Source of the DNA: Candidatus Buchananbacteria bacterium RIFCSPHIGHO2_01_FULL_44_11
Lineage (GTDB): Bacteria; Patescibacteriota; Patescibacteriia; Buchananbacterales; UBA6539
NCBI GenBank assembly: GCA_001817345.1
Contig: MHIE01000005.1
Location: 1-43,523, forward strand
Length of the DNA stretch: 43,523 bases
Reading direction: 5' to 3'
The number at the start of each line of letters is the position of its first letter. The first letter of the stretch is position 1. Shown piece after piece: positions 30,326 to 38,694 of this stretch. Below the pieces are notes generated by a model. It was not told the DNA's origin and did no database searches. It was given only the letters and a program-made list of their open reading frames with translations. A program made the translations under genes and the position numbers.

Positions 30326-31273
30326 ATGCCGACTTATCGTCAAATTTTATTCAAGGCGTTAAATATCGCTTTAACCCATCGGTCGCTTTGGTTTTTTGGT
30401 TTTTTTACCGCTTTATTCGGCGCCGGTGGTGAAATTGAATTACTTTTGCAGAGCAGTTCCTTGGGCGAAAATCAAGGCGTGATTGTTAGCTTTTTTGCCG
30501 GCTTTTTTGAGGGCGGTTTTTTTAACGCCGCCACCTTATCCGGTCTTTTTAATTTAATGCTGTCCCAGCCGTTCTCATTTTTAATATTTTTATTTTTACT
30601 GACTTTAGTTTTAGCCGCCATGGTTTTAGTCGTTTGGCTATTGATTGTCAGCCAGGTGGCTCTAGTCAACGGTGCTTTGTTGGTTTTAAAAAATCAGTCG
30701 GTTAGTTGGTCCGAGTCTTTCAAGGTTGGTATGGCTAATTTTTGGCCGATTTTTTTCATTAACACTTTGCTTAAAGTCATCAGTTGGGGCCTTTTGGCGG
30801 TCTTGGCCGCACTAACCGTTCTGAATTTTTCCGGCCTGACGCCGCTGTTTGTGTTTGGTTTTATGCTTTTTGTCTGGCTGATTCTGTTCTTATCTTTTAT
30901 TACCAAATACGCGATTTTATTTATTGTCACTAAAAAACAACAGGCCGGTCAGGCGGTTAAAGGCGCCTTAAACTTGTTTTCTAAAAATTGGTTATTAAGT
31001 TTGGAAGTGGCCGTTACCCTGTTTGTGATCTACTGGCTGGTTAACTCCGCTTTTTTGGTACTCTTCCGTGAGGTCATGGCTTATGTTTTGTTTCAGCGGC
31101 CAGGCGCCATTGGCGGTTATATTTTTTTCAGTTTTGTTATTTTTGCGTTTTTGCAAATGCTTTTGGCGGTTTTTCATTGGATCAGCTGGGTGATAGTTTT
31201 TCAGATTTTGAATAATAAACAGCTGGCGTTTAACAGTCGATTAGTCGACGGTTTCAAGAAAATATTCGGTTAA
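30326..31273 (+). CDS. Polytopic membrane protein of unknown function
   Basis: A 315-aa protein with about six membrane segments, for example FSFLIFLFLLTLVLAAMVLVVWLLIV (about 73-100), VISWGLLAVLAALTVLNF, LFVFGFMLFVWLILFLSFITKYAILFIV and two C-terminal helices. Short soluble loops (QVALVNGALLVLKNQSVSWSESFKVG and KKQQAGQAVKGALNLFSKNW) resemble repeated amphipathic segments in YIP1 or DUF7847-like membrane proteins, but I cannot assign a family firmly. The start is marked by TTCTAACGGGAT and lacks a Shine-Dalgarno site. A terminator follows 25 nt after the stop. Confidence 0.75.
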   Translation: MPTYRQILFKALNIALTHRSLWFFGFFTALFGAGGEIELLLQSSSLGENQGVIVSFFAGFFEGGFFNAATLSGLFNLMLSQPFSFLIFLFLLTLVLAAMVLVVWLLIVSQVALVNGALLVLKNQSVSWSESFKVGMANFWPIFFINTLLKVISWGLLAVLAALTVLNFSGLTPLFVFGFMLFVWLILFLSFITKYAILFIVTKKQQAGQAVKGALNLFSKNWLLSLEVAVTLFVIYWLVNSAFLVLFREVMAYVLFQRPGAIGGYIFFSFVIFAFLQMLLAVFHWISWVIVFQILNNKQLAFNSRLVDGFKKIFG

Positions 31274-31298
31274 ATACCGTTTCAGTTTTCATTTGTGT

Positions 31299-31325
31299 CC
31301 CCGCCCCTGGGGGTTTTTATTTTTA
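31299..31325 (+). terminator. Terminator before pilB
   Basis: CCCC-GCCCCT-GGGG followed by TTTTTATTTTT. It ends the membrane-protein transcript just before the pilB promoter. Confidence 0.75.
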
Positions 31326-31336
31326 CCGTAAACTAG

Positions 31337-31342
31337 TATAAT
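31337..31342 (+). promoter_or_regulatory. pilB -10 box implying a leaderless mRNA
   Basis: A perfect TATAAT ends 6 nt before the pilB ATG at 31349. The transcription start is therefore expected at or next to the A of the ATG. The -35 region (TTTTTA at 31314-31319) is weak and overlaps the preceding terminator. Confidence 0.65.
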
Positions 31343-31348
31343 GACAGT

Positions 31349-33085
31349 ATGACGGAAAAAAATTCCTCAATTGAAGATTTGACCGGCAGCCAATCGCTCA
31401 AAATTGCCACCAATGAAAAGGCGGAACAGTTTAGCGACAAAATGCGCGAAATCGGTCTGAAAGAAAAAGAGCGGGAAGCGGCCAGTCGGGCTCAGCTAAT
31501 GGGCGTTCAATATATCAACTTAGCCGGGTTTCCCATCAGCCCGGAATCTTTAGTCGTTATTACCCAGGCCGAGGCGGAGAAACTCAAAGCGGTTTGTTTT
31601 TTTCTGGGCGCGGACAGTTTGCGAATTGGCGGCCTGGATCCAAAAAATCCGGAGCTCTTAAGTTTGGCCGCTGTATTGGAAAAGAAACTTCATGCCCAGG
31701 TCACTATTTACCTTATTTCTCAGCACAGTTTTGATTTTGCCTTGAAACTTTACGATGCCGTGCCAAAAATCAGGAAATTTGTCAGTGGCGTGGAAATCAC
31801 TGAAGAAGAAATTAGAAAATTTGAAAAGGAAATTAAAACCTTTCGTGATTTAAACGATAAGCTTAGCGAAGTCTCGGTGACCGACATGCTGACGCTGATT
31901 ATTTCCGCGGCGATCAAGGCTCGTTCCTCGGACATACACGTTGAGGCCGAAGAAAAAGAAGTTAAGGTCCGGTTTCGGATTGACGGTTTGTTGCACGAAG
32001 TCGCCATTTTAGAAACTAAGGTCTGGCCGCAAATTATCACCCGGATTAAGCTGGTTTCTAAACTAAAAATCAACATCGAGGACCGGCCCCAAGACGGCCG
32101 CTTCACGATTTTTATGACCAACGAAAAAATTGACGTCAGAGTCTCCACTTTGCCGACCGCCTACGGCGAAAGTGTGGTCATGCGGCTTTTAATGTCTTCG
32201 GCTATTGGTTTAGCTTTTGAAGAGTTGGGCCTGCGCGGCAAAGCTTTTGAAGCTTTAAAAATGGAAATTCAGAAACCCAATGGCATGATTGTCACCACCG
32301 GCCCGACCGGTTCAGGCAAAACTACCACGCTTTACGCGGTTTTAAATAAGTTGAACAATTCGGAAACTAAAATTATTACCATTGAAGACCCGATTGAGTA
32401 TAAATTGGGTGGTATTAATCAAAGCCAGGTTGATCGAACCAAAGGCTACACTTTCGCCTCAGGCTTGCGCAATATCTTGCGTCAGGACCCCGATATCGTT
32501 ATGGTCGGTGAAATCCGCGATTTAGAAACGGCGGAAATCGCCATCAATGCCTCTTTAACCGGTCATCTAGTCATCAGCACTTTACACACCAACGACGCGG
32601 CCGGTACCATTCCCCGCCTGCTTTCGATGCGGGTTAAGCCGTTTTTACTCGCCCCGGCGATTAACGCCATGATGGGCCAGCGCTTAATTCGGCGTATTTG
32701 CAGTCATTGTAAGCAGGAGACGGAACTGGACAACCGGACGCTTTCGCGGGTGATGACGATTTTGTCCGAAATTCCCGAGCAGTCGGGTTTTAAAATTCCG
32801 GCGCCGGATTTAAAGAAACTAAAGTTTTACCAAGGCGGCGGCTGCGAAGAATGCCAGGGCCTGGGGTATAAAGGCCGAATCGGCATTTATGAAGTGATGA
32901 CCATGGACAGAAAAGTGGAGAATTTAATTTTGTCGGCTCACGTTTCCGAATACGACATGCGGGCCATTGCCGTGGAAAACGGCATGATTACGATGATTCA
33001 AGACGGTTTACTTAAAGCCGTTGACGGCATTACGACAGTTGATGAAGTCTTTAGGGTGGCTAAAGACATTACGGCTAAATTGTAA
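31349..33085 (+). CDS. pilB: Type IV pilus assembly ATPase PilB/GspE
   Basis: A 578-aa ATPase that drives pilin polymerisation. The N-terminal 170 residues resemble an MshEN/GspE_N adaptor. The core has Walker A GPTGSGKT (318-325), TIEDPIEYKLGG (Asp box), Walker B IVMVGEIRD, LVISTLHTNDA (His box) and two zinc-binding Cys pairs, CSHC and CEEC, that are typical of extension ATPases and absent from PilT. No Shine-Dalgarno site precedes the ATG; a TATAAT lies 6 nt upstream, so translation is probably leaderless. PilT is at 19117 on the other strand. Confidence 0.95.
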   Translation: MTEKNSSIEDLTGSQSLKIATNEKAEQFSDKMREIGLKEKEREAASRAQLMGVQYINLAGFPISPESLVVITQAEAEKLKAVCFFLGADSLRIGGLDPKNPELLSLAAVLEKKLHAQVTIYLISQHSFDFALKLYDAVPKIRKFVSGVEITEEEIRKFEKEIKTFRDLNDKLSEVSVTDMLTLIISAAIKARSSDIHVEAEEKEVKVRFRIDGLLHEVAILETKVWPQIITRIKLVSKLKINIEDRPQDGRFTIFMTNEKIDVRVSTLPTAYGESVVMRLLMSSAIGLAFEELGLRGKAFEALKMEIQKPNGMIVTTGPTGSGKTTTLYAVLNKLNNSETKIITIEDPIEYKLGGINQSQVDRTKGYTFASGLRNILRQDPDIVMVGEIRDLETAEIAINASLTGHLVISTLHTNDAAGTIPRLLSMRVKPFLLAPAINAMMGQRLIRRICSHCKQETELDNRTLSRVMTILSEIPEQSGFKIPAPDLKKLKFYQGGGCEECQGLGYKGRIGIYEVMTMDRKVENLILSAHVSEYDMRAIAVENGMITMIQDGLLKAVDGITTVDEVFRVAKDITAKL

Positions 33086-33092
33086 ATTCATT

Positions 33093-33165
33093 AAAAAGGG
33101 TGTAATACCCAGCAGCTTGCTGCGTAAGAAGTTGGCGGAGCAAGCTCTGCGGTCAATACCCTTTA
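33093..33165. repeat. Dispersed hairpin repeat, copy 2
   Basis: It has the same flanks as copy 1 at 15703 (AAAAAGGGTGTAATACCC ... GCGTAAGAAGTTGGCGGAGCAAGCTCTGCGGTCAATACCC). The centre is a short hairpin, CAGCA-GCT-TGCTG (33110-33122), in place of the 36-nt one in copy 1. It lies between the convergent ends of pilB and the 33187 gene. Confidence 0.85.
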
Positions 33166-33186
33166 TTTATCAAGGAAAAGTCCGGA

Positions 33187-33807
33187 TTATTCTTTTGGAC
33201 TTTCGCTGCTAGAGTCGCCGGATAAAAACCAATTAGGCATATGTTCATCAGTTAGCCTTTCGACCTCTTCTTCGGTCAGGCCGTTAATGTTATGGTGTTC
33301 CTTTAGCTGGTTGATTAAACTGGATCTGGCTTCGGGGAATGACTGAAAACCGTTTTGACTGGGGTCAAGAAAACCTTTTCTGGTTATCCAATTTTTATTA
33401 AACTCTTTTTCATCCTCTTCTTCTTCCAACTCAAAACGACTGTGGATTTTTGGGTCGGGTTTGAAGTTGCCCAATATCGCTTCAAGTAAAATCGCATGGC
33501 TAGTGTGTCCCTCGGCGTAGTACTTTTTAGCCGGGTCGTGCCGGCTTTCCAGTATGGTAAAAGCTCTGATTCGCCTCCCGGTTTCTGGTGACGGCAGAAT
33601 AAGACAGTTATCTTTTAGTATTATATATTTAGCCAAGATAAAATCTCTGGTGTCTGATATTTTTTCTTCTTCGACTTGTCCTACTTTCTCTACTTTGCCC
33701 TGGGCGTGGACTTCTTTGTACACCGGTTCGGTTGGTTCGTTGGTGGCTTTTGGTATCCTTGGTGTTTCGCCGATAGGTAATTCCGGGTTTTCTTTGTGTT
33801 TACTCAT
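33187..33807 (-). CDS. Acidic protein of unknown function next to tsaE
   Basis: A 206-aa soluble, strongly acidic protein. The first 45 residues look disordered (Pro, Glu, Lys). A compact middle part (FILAKYIILKDNCLILPSPETGRRIRAFTILESRH...AILLEAILGNF) is followed by an EEEEDEKE run and a helical C-terminus. I do not recognise the family. It starts 2 nt after the tsaE stop and so is probably expressed with it. No signal peptide is seen. Confidence 0.65.
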   Translation of the reverse strand: MSKHKENPELPIGETPRIPKATNEPTEPVYKEVHAQGKVEKVGQVEEEKISDTRDFILAKYIILKDNCLILPSPETGRRIRAFTILESRHDPAKKYYAEGHTSHAILLEAILGNFKPDPKIHSRFELEEEEDEKEFNKNWITRKGFLDPSQNGFQSFPEARSSLINQLKEHHNINGLTEEEVERLTDEHMPNWFLSGDSSSESPKE

Positions 33808-33809
33808 AA

Positions 33810-34241
33810 TTATCTGTTATTAAAATTTATATTTCTCTGGTTATTTTTTTTACCCAATTTTAGTTTAACATTAAGGATTTTTTTAGGCAAAATCTTTTTA
33901 ACTTTTGCCGGCCATTCAATTAAAACCACGGTATCGTTTTGGCCGAAATATTCCGGCGCGCCAATGGCCGCCAGCTCCTCGCTACCCTTGAGCCGGTAAC
34001 AGTCAATGTGCACCAATTTTTTGATTGGCCGGTTAGTCGCCCGATAAACTTTCATTAAAACAAAAGTCGGGCTGGTAATCGGTTTTTTAACGCCTAAACC
34101 CAGAGCAATGCCTTTAACCAAGGTAGTTTTGCCCGCGCCCAGCTCGCCACTTAAACCAAAAACTTCCCCGCCTTTAAGCTGGCTGGACAGTTTTTTACCT
34201 AAAGCCATGGTTTGCTTGGCTGACTGGGTTGAATAAAGCAT
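33810..34241 (-). CDS. tsaE: tRNA threonylcarbamoyladenosine ATPase TsaE
   Basis: A 143-aa P-loop ATPase that works with TsaD (and TsaB) to make t6A37 on ANN-decoding tRNAs. The Walker A motif is GELGAGKTT (32-40), and [25 protein letters not shown] and [15 protein letters not shown] are the other family blocks. The tail is basic. It lies 77 nt downstream of tsaD with a REP-like palindrome in the gap. tsaB and tsaC are not in the window. Confidence 0.95.
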   Translation of the reverse strand: MLYSTQSAKQTMALGKKLSSQLKGGEVFGLSGELGAGKTTLVKGIALGLGVKKPITSPTFVLMKVYRATNRPIKKLVHIDCYRLKGSEELAAIGAPEYFGQNDTVVLIEWPAKVKKILPKKILNVKLKLGKKNNQRNINFNNR

Positions 34242-34247
34242 ATTGTT

Positions 34248-34313
34248 GTCATTCTGAACTTGATTCAGAATCTGTGATTATTAAGCTAGATCCTGAAATA
34301 AATTCAGGATGAC
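34248..34313. repeat. REP-like palindromic element between tsaD and tsaE
   Basis: The outer arms GTCATTCTGAA and TTCAGGATGAC are complementary with one mismatch. Two smaller hairpins lie inside (TTCTGAA-CTTGA-TTCAGAA and TCCTGAATAAATTCAGGA-like). This matches a common bacterial intergenic palindrome type. Confidence 0.75.
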
Positions 34314-34318
34314 GATTA

Positions 34319-35320
34319 CTATCTTATTTCCAGGTTCGGATCAGCGGTTAATTTTTGCCAGGGGCTGGGTTTGGCAAAGTAGCCGGCCGCGGCAATAATC
34401 GCGGCATTGTCGGTACAGAGTTTGATCGGCGGAACAATAAAACTCGCTTTAATTTTTCCAACGGCTTGGCCGAGCTCCACGCGCAGCTGACGGTTAGCCG
34501 CCACCCCGCCGGTCAGCATGACGGTTTTAGCTTTGTAATGCTGCGCCGCTTTAATGGTTTTTTGGACTAAGACGTCAGTCGCGGCTTGCTGAAAACTGGC
34601 GGCTAAATCAGCTTTAGTCTGTTGGTCAATTTTTGGCAGTTTGTTTTTAGTATAAAGCACGGCAGTTTTTAGCCCGGCAAAACTGAAGTTAAAATTCGGT
34701 TCATTAACCATCGGCCGGGGAAATTTAAAGGCGGCAGCATTACCGGTTTTCGCCAGTTTAGAAATCGCCGGCCCACCCGGATAGCCCAAGCCGAGCATCT
34801 GGGCGACTTTGTCAAAACTTTCACCGGCGGCGTCGTCCAGCGTCGCGCCGATTTTTTTCAGCGACTGGCTGCTCTTCATCAATATCAATTCCGTGTGGCC
34901 GCCGGAAACAATCAGGCAAAGGGCTGGGTAGCGAATTGGTTTATTTTCCAGCCAGCTGGAATAAAGATGGCCTTTTAGGTGGTTAGTGGCAATAATCGGT
35001 TTTTGCCATTGCTGGGCCAAGACCCGGGCGGTTTCTACGCCAATTAGCAGGGCGGTGATTAAGCCGGGGCCGGTCGTCGTGGCAATGCGGTCAATGCCGG
35101 CTGGTTTTACTTTCGCTTTGGTCAAAGCCTGGTTAATGACCGGCAGGATATTGATGATGTGGTTTCGGGCGGCCAGTTCCGGCACCACGCCGCCATAGGG
35201 CCGGTGGATGTCAATTTGGGACGAAACAATGCTGGATAATATAAAAAACCTACCTCGCTCTATTTTAAGAACGGAGGCGGCAGTCTCATCACAGCTAGTT
35301 TCAATACCGAGAATTATCAT
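34319..35320 (-). CDS. tsaD: tRNA threonylcarbamoyl transferase TsaD
   Basis: A 333-aa ASKHA-fold protein that transfers threonylcarbamoyl to A37. It has MIILGIETSCDETAA at the start, GGVVPELAAR, the metal-binding HLKGH (His114, His118), SGGHTEL, VMLTGGVAANRQLR and the final Asp motif CTDNAA. Its start overlaps the AlkD stop by 4 nt (ATGA), so translation is coupled. TsaE lies downstream. Confidence 0.97.
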   Translation of the reverse strand: MIILGIETSCDETAASVLKIERGRFFILSSIVSSQIDIHRPYGGVVPELAARNHIINILPVINQALTKAKVKPAGIDRIATTTGPGLITALLIGVETARVLAQQWQKPIIATNHLKGHLYSSWLENKPIRYPALCLIVSGGHTELILMKSSQSLKKIGATLDDAAGESFDKVAQMLGLGYPGGPAISKLAKTGNAAAFKFPRPMVNEPNFNFSFAGLKTAVLYTKNKLPKIDQQTKADLAASFQQAATDVLVQKTIKAAQHYKAKTVMLTGGVAANRQLRVELGQAVGKIKASFIVPPIKLCTDNAAIIAAAGYFAKPSPWQKLTADPNLEIR

Positions 35321-36021
35321 ATGCCTTTTAAATACTTTTGCCTTTTAGCCTCGGCAAATTTTTCAATCGCGTAACGCAGCATCGTTCGAGGCATTTGCCG
35401 GTGGTATTGCCGCAGAAATTTCTCTTCGGCTTTTTGGTCAATTTTGCCGGCTTCGCGCAGCATCCAGCCCGTCGCCTTATGAATCAGGTCGTACTTGTCG
35501 TTTAGCAGTAGCTTAGCGATTTTAAAAGTATCAGTCAACTCCCCTTTTTTGATAAAACTGTAAGTCGCCACAATGGCTATTCGTCTTGGCCATAAATTTT
35601 TTGACCGGGCCAGGCGATATAATATCGCCCTCGGTTTATTGAGTAAATGCTGCCCGACAATTCGTGGGGCTGACAAATCGACCAGATCCCAATTATTGAT
35701 ATTTTTAGTTTGGCCTAAATAAAATCGGAAAATTTTTTCTCTGCTCTTCTGGTCTGCTTTTGGGTACTGATTGGTCAGGATCATTAAAGCCGTTTGCCGC
35801 TGTTCATGAATTTTACTTTTTAGCAGCGCTTGAATCTCCGGCAGTGATAACGTTGAGTAGGTTTTGGCCACTTGGCGCTGTTGCGGGTTAGTTAATCCCC
35901 AAAAAATATCGCCGGCGCCGTATTGGCCTGATCCGGTTTTAAAAAACCGCTGGCTGATTTTTGCCCGTCTCGGGCTAGCCAGTTTTTTTAAGTCGGTTTT
36001 TAGTTGATTCAGTCTGGCCAT
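35317..36021 (-). CDS. DNA alkylation repair protein, AlkD-like
   Basis: A 234-aa HEAT-like helical-repeat protein of the AlkD/AlkC family of DNA glycosylases that remove N3- and N7-alkylpurines. Family blocks seen are FKTGSGQYGAGDIFWGLTNPQQR, NNWDLVDLSAPRIVG (contains the catalytic-region Trp and Asp), LWPRRIAIVATYSFIKKG and DLIHKATGWMLREAG. The length is standard. It overlaps tsaD by 4 nt and follows the queuosine-precursor transporter after 2 nt, so the order is not obviously functional. Confidence 0.92.
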   Translation of the reverse strand: MARLNQLKTDLKKLASPRRAKISQRFFKTGSGQYGAGDIFWGLTNPQQRQVAKTYSTLSLPEIQALLKSKIHEQRQTALMILTNQYPKADQKSREKIFRFYLGQTKNINNWDLVDLSAPRIVGQHLLNKPRAILYRLARSKNLWPRRIAIVATYSFIKKGELTDTFKIAKLLLNDKYDLIHKATGWMLREAGKIDQKAEEKFLRQYHRQMPRTMLRYAIEKFAEAKRQKYLKGI

Positions 36022-36023
36022 GG

Positions 36024-36635
36024 TTAAATTTGATCAAAATCCACCCTGCGGGGTACGAGTTTGATGGTTGGTACGCTTAAGGTACTTAAAATAAATTTAA
36101 TGACGATATTAATGAAAATAATTTCCATCACTGTTTTAAGCGGCAAAACGCCCAGGAAGGCAATGGTGCCAAAAATCAGGCTGTCAATAATTAAACCAGC
36201 CAGATTGCTTAAAAATGTTGCCATTAAATCATTAAGTTTTTTATAGACAGCGCTGAATATCTCCGTGTCAATCAATTCGGAAACAATCTGGGCAAAAATA
36301 CTGGCTAAGACAATCCGGCCGACTGGCAGTAGAATTTGTTCGTAGGCTTGCTGGAACGGCCAGGCTGGGTCAGGTGTCATTTTGCCAATCAGCCAAAACA
36401 GCGCTACCATCAATAAATTCAGCGCCGCGGCGATAATCACTAGCTGGCGGGCGTTATTTTTACCCCAGGTTTTATGGACGAAATCGCGCAAGGTAAAAGT
36501 TAGTGGGTAGATTACCGTGCCGCCGTCGACCGCCAAATTAAAAAAAGGAATTAGGACGATTTTAGTCGAGAGGACATTAGCAATCAGTTGTGAGGCAATG
36601 TAGAGGGCGCTGCTTACTAACCCAAGATTAATCAT
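36024..36635 (-). CDS. Queuosine precursor transporter, YhhQ/VUT family
   Basis: A 203-aa membrane protein with about six helices. The family block DGGTVIYPLTFTLRDFVHKTWGKNNARQ after the first helix, and the C-terminal LPLKTVMEIIFINIVIKFILST, match YhhQ (DUF165), which imports preQ0/preQ1 or queuine. No queuosine synthesis genes are in this window, so it probably salvages the base from outside, as expected for a host-dependent small genome. It is 2 nt from alkD and 20 nt after the VIT-like gene. Confidence 0.9.
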   Translation of the reverse strand: MINLGLVSSALYIASQLIANVLSTKIVLIPFFNLAVDGGTVIYPLTFTLRDFVHKTWGKNNARQLVIIAAALNLLMVALFWLIGKMTPDPAWPFQQAYEQILLPVGRIVLASIFAQIVSELIDTEIFSAVYKKLNDLMATFLSNLAGLIIDSLIFGTIAFLGVLPLKTVMEIIFINIVIKFILSTLSVPTIKLVPRRVDFDQI

Positions 36636-36655
36636 ACTTTATTACTGTACCAAGA

Positions 36656-37147
36656 TTAGTTTAATTGATTATTAAAGTATTGATTGATCGCCATACCGAC
36701 GTAATTAGTTAAAATAATCACAATCACCGCGATGAGCAGGTGCTCGGAAATAACATTGATTGGTTTTTCTTTTTGACTTTTAGCGATTTTGTAACTCAGA
36801 ATACTTAAAGTCAATAAGCCCCAGGCAATACTAACGATGACGGCCGTGGCGATCTCAAAAACCAGGACGGGGAGAACAAAAGTCAGGGCAAACAAAAATT
36901 TTGCCAGAAAAGTAAAAACAGTTGAAAGCCAAATTTCTTTTGGCGTGTGAACGTTTTCTGACTCTTCGGAAATATGGATGCCCAGGGCGTCAGAAAACGC
37001 ATCGGCAATGGCAATAGTCAGGATGCCGCCTAAAACCACCAGCCTTGAGTTGGTGCTGGAATTTAATCCAACCATTAAGCCCAGGGTGGTGATTATCGCC
37101 GAAGTCAAGCCAAAGCTAATCCCAGTTTTTAAAGAATGTTCAATCAT
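36656..37147 (-). CDS. VIT1/CCC1-like membrane protein
   Basis: A 163-aa protein with about five membrane helices. GISFGLTSAIITTLGLMVGLNSSTNS and IADAFSDALGIHISEES match the first two helices of the VIT/CCC1 (DUF125) family of iron/manganese transporters. The cytoplasmic metal-binding domain of full-length VIT1 is absent, so it is a short version. It is the first gene of a minus-strand run leading to alkD, tsaD and tsaE. A -10-like TATACT lies about 25 nt upstream. Confidence 0.8.
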   Translation of the reverse strand: MIEHSLKTGISFGLTSAIITTLGLMVGLNSSTNSRLVVLGGILTIAIADAFSDALGIHISEESENVHTPKEIWLSTVFTFLAKFLFALTFVLPVLVFEIATAVIVSIAWGLLTLSILSYKIAKSQKEKPINVISEHLLIAVIVIILTNYVGMAINQYFNNQLN

Positions 37148-37212
37148 TATTTTTTTTATTAAGTTTCTATTTGCAGTATAGCAAAAAAATGCCCATTAAG
37201 CGATGGTTAATC

Positions 37213-37241
37213 TTGTTTTTTTTGGTTTTGAGCGCTATAAT
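37213..37241 (+). promoter_or_regulatory. Promoter of the SIMPL gene
   Basis: TTGTTT, a 17-nt spacer and a perfect TATAAT. Transcription would start near 37248, about 59 nt before the ATG, which has GAGAGGGA upstream. Confidence 0.65.
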
Positions 37242-37306
37242 CAAGTTGAAGATTTTAACAATTTAGCTGGCCTGATTTTTTAGCGCCAGCGGTAGAGAGG
37301 GAAAAT

Positions 37307-38077
37307 ATGGAAAATAATAATCCGGTTAATTCTTGGCGCAGTCCCAAGGTTATCCTAAGTTTAGTCGGCCTGATCTTAGTCGCAGGTATTGTCACGGTCG
37401 CCATCTTGCGCGACCGGTTGGTCAGCCCGCCCCAATGGCAAGTATCAGTCACCGGTCAGGGCAAAGTCAGCTATCAGCCTGACATTGCCATTGTCTCTTT
37501 GGGCGTCCAAATTGACAAAGCCGCCAGTGCGGAAGTTGCCTTACGCAATTTGAATCAACGGACCGAAAAAATTATTACTGCCGTTAAAGCGGCTGGGGCG
37601 GCTGAAGCCGACATTAACACCCAAGGCTTTTCGGTTTACACCCATTATGATTTTATTGATAACGTTTCTCAGGCTAACGGTTACGATGCCGTTCAGCAGC
37701 TGGCGATTAAAGTCCGAGACATTAATAACCAAAAGAGTTTAGTGACCGAAATAATTAAAGCGGCGACGGAAGCTGGTGCCAACAAAGTTGACGGCATTAC
37801 TTTTGAAGTTTCTAATCTGGAAGCCTTAAAGCAAGAGGCCCGGGTTAAGGCCATTGCCGATGCTAAGCTCAAAGCGGTGGAACTGGCCAATACCGCCGGC
37901 GTCAGGTTAAAAAAGATTGTTGGCTGGTGGGAAAATATGATCCAGGTGCCCGGTTTTCAGACGCCTTATTACCTTGATGGTAAAGGCGGTATGGGTGGCG
38001 GTGGCGGCAACGGCGTTATTCCCAGCGGGCTGCAGGAAATCATTATTGATATTGGTGTCAATTATCAGATTAAGTAG
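37307..38077 (+). CDS. SIMPL-domain (DUF541) protein
   Basis: A 256-aa protein with an N-terminal membrane anchor (about 13-33) and an outer SIMPL domain (about 45-245): VTGQGKVSYQPDIAIVSLGVQ, then NINTQGFSVY-like strands and VSNLEALKQEARVKAIADAKLKAVELANTAGV. A glycine-rich loop (GGMGGGGGNG) precedes the last strand, IIIDIGVNYQIK. SIMPL proteins (YggE-type) are linked to oxidative stress, but their activity is unclear. It stands alone between a promoter and a strong terminator. Confidence 0.92.
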   Translation: MENNNPVNSWRSPKVILSLVGLILVAGIVTVAILRDRLVSPPQWQVSVTGQGKVSYQPDIAIVSLGVQIDKAASAEVALRNLNQRTEKIITAVKAAGAAEADINTQGFSVYTHYDFIDNVSQANGYDAVQQLAIKVRDINNQKSLVTEIIKAATEAGANKVDGITFEVSNLEALKQEARVKAIADAKLKAVELANTAGVRLKKIVGWWENMIQVPGFQTPYYLDGKGGMGGGGGNGVIPSGLQEIIIDIGVNYQIK

Positions 38078-38093
38078 GCTTTTTGCCATTAAC

Positions 38094-38145
38094 AACCCCG
38101 CCCTTTCTTGCCGACAGCAAAGCCGGCAGAAAGGGCGGGGTTTTG
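38094..38145 (+). terminator. Very strong terminator after the SIMPL gene
   Basis: AACCCCGCCCTTTCT pairs with AGAAAGGGCGGGGTT, continuing into TGCCG/CGGCA, a stem of about 20 bp followed by TTTTG. Confidence 0.92.
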
Positions 38146-38162
38146 TATCATTCTAATTAATC

Positions 38163-38648
38163 CTAGGGCTGGATCAGAATTTGGACGGCGTTATAGGCGA
38201 TATCGTCGCCTGACCGGCAATCAATAATGGCCGTATGGGGCAGTTTGTCGCTAGACATTGTGACTGTCTCAAATTCGTAGCCCCAGAGCCGATGCGGTAC
38301 GCCGTCAATAGTAATCTCGTGACCGTCAGCCGAGCGGTTATCTAGTAGAATTTTTGTGCCATTCTTGACAGTCATCGATGTCGGATTGGGTAAACAGTTT
38401 GGAGCAAACTGGATTCGGTAGCCTTCAAACTGTTCCATTGCCTGTTGGTAGTTTGACGGGTTAGCTACGCTACCGGCGGTTCTTACTTTTTGACCCAACT
38501 CTTCGCCAGTGTCTTTTCTGGGACTGATAATGCTGCCGTATGACCCAAAGTCAGTTACTTCGTTGGCAATGGCATAGATGCCAATGCCGGCGAGCACGCC
38601 AACGGCAAAAACTATAATGAGCGGCACAATTTGGATTTCTTTACCCAT
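38163..38648 (-). CDS. Cupredoxin-like membrane-anchored protein
   Basis: A 161-aa protein with one N-terminal membrane helix (about 7-28) and an outer beta-rich domain. The order of motifs (MTVKNGTKILLDNRSADGHEITIDG, then HTAIIDCRSGDDIAYNAVQILIQP) is that of a plastocyanin-like fold. His (GHE) and Cys (IDC) of a type-1 copper site are present, but the His and Met normally following the Cys are missing, so copper binding is doubtful. A second Cys is at NCLPNP. Convergent with the SIMPL gene. Confidence 0.65.
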   Translation of the reverse strand: MGKEIQIVPLIIVFAVGVLAGIGIYAIANEVTDFGSYGSIISPRKDTGEELGQKVRTAGSVANPSNYQQAMEQFEGYRIQFAPNCLPNPTSMTVKNGTKILLDNRSADGHEITIDGVPHRLWGYEFETVTMSSDKLPHTAIIDCRSGDDIAYNAVQILIQP

Positions 38649-38694
38649 ATATTTTTATGGATTATTTAATCCCTCCCTTAGATTACTTCGTCAA

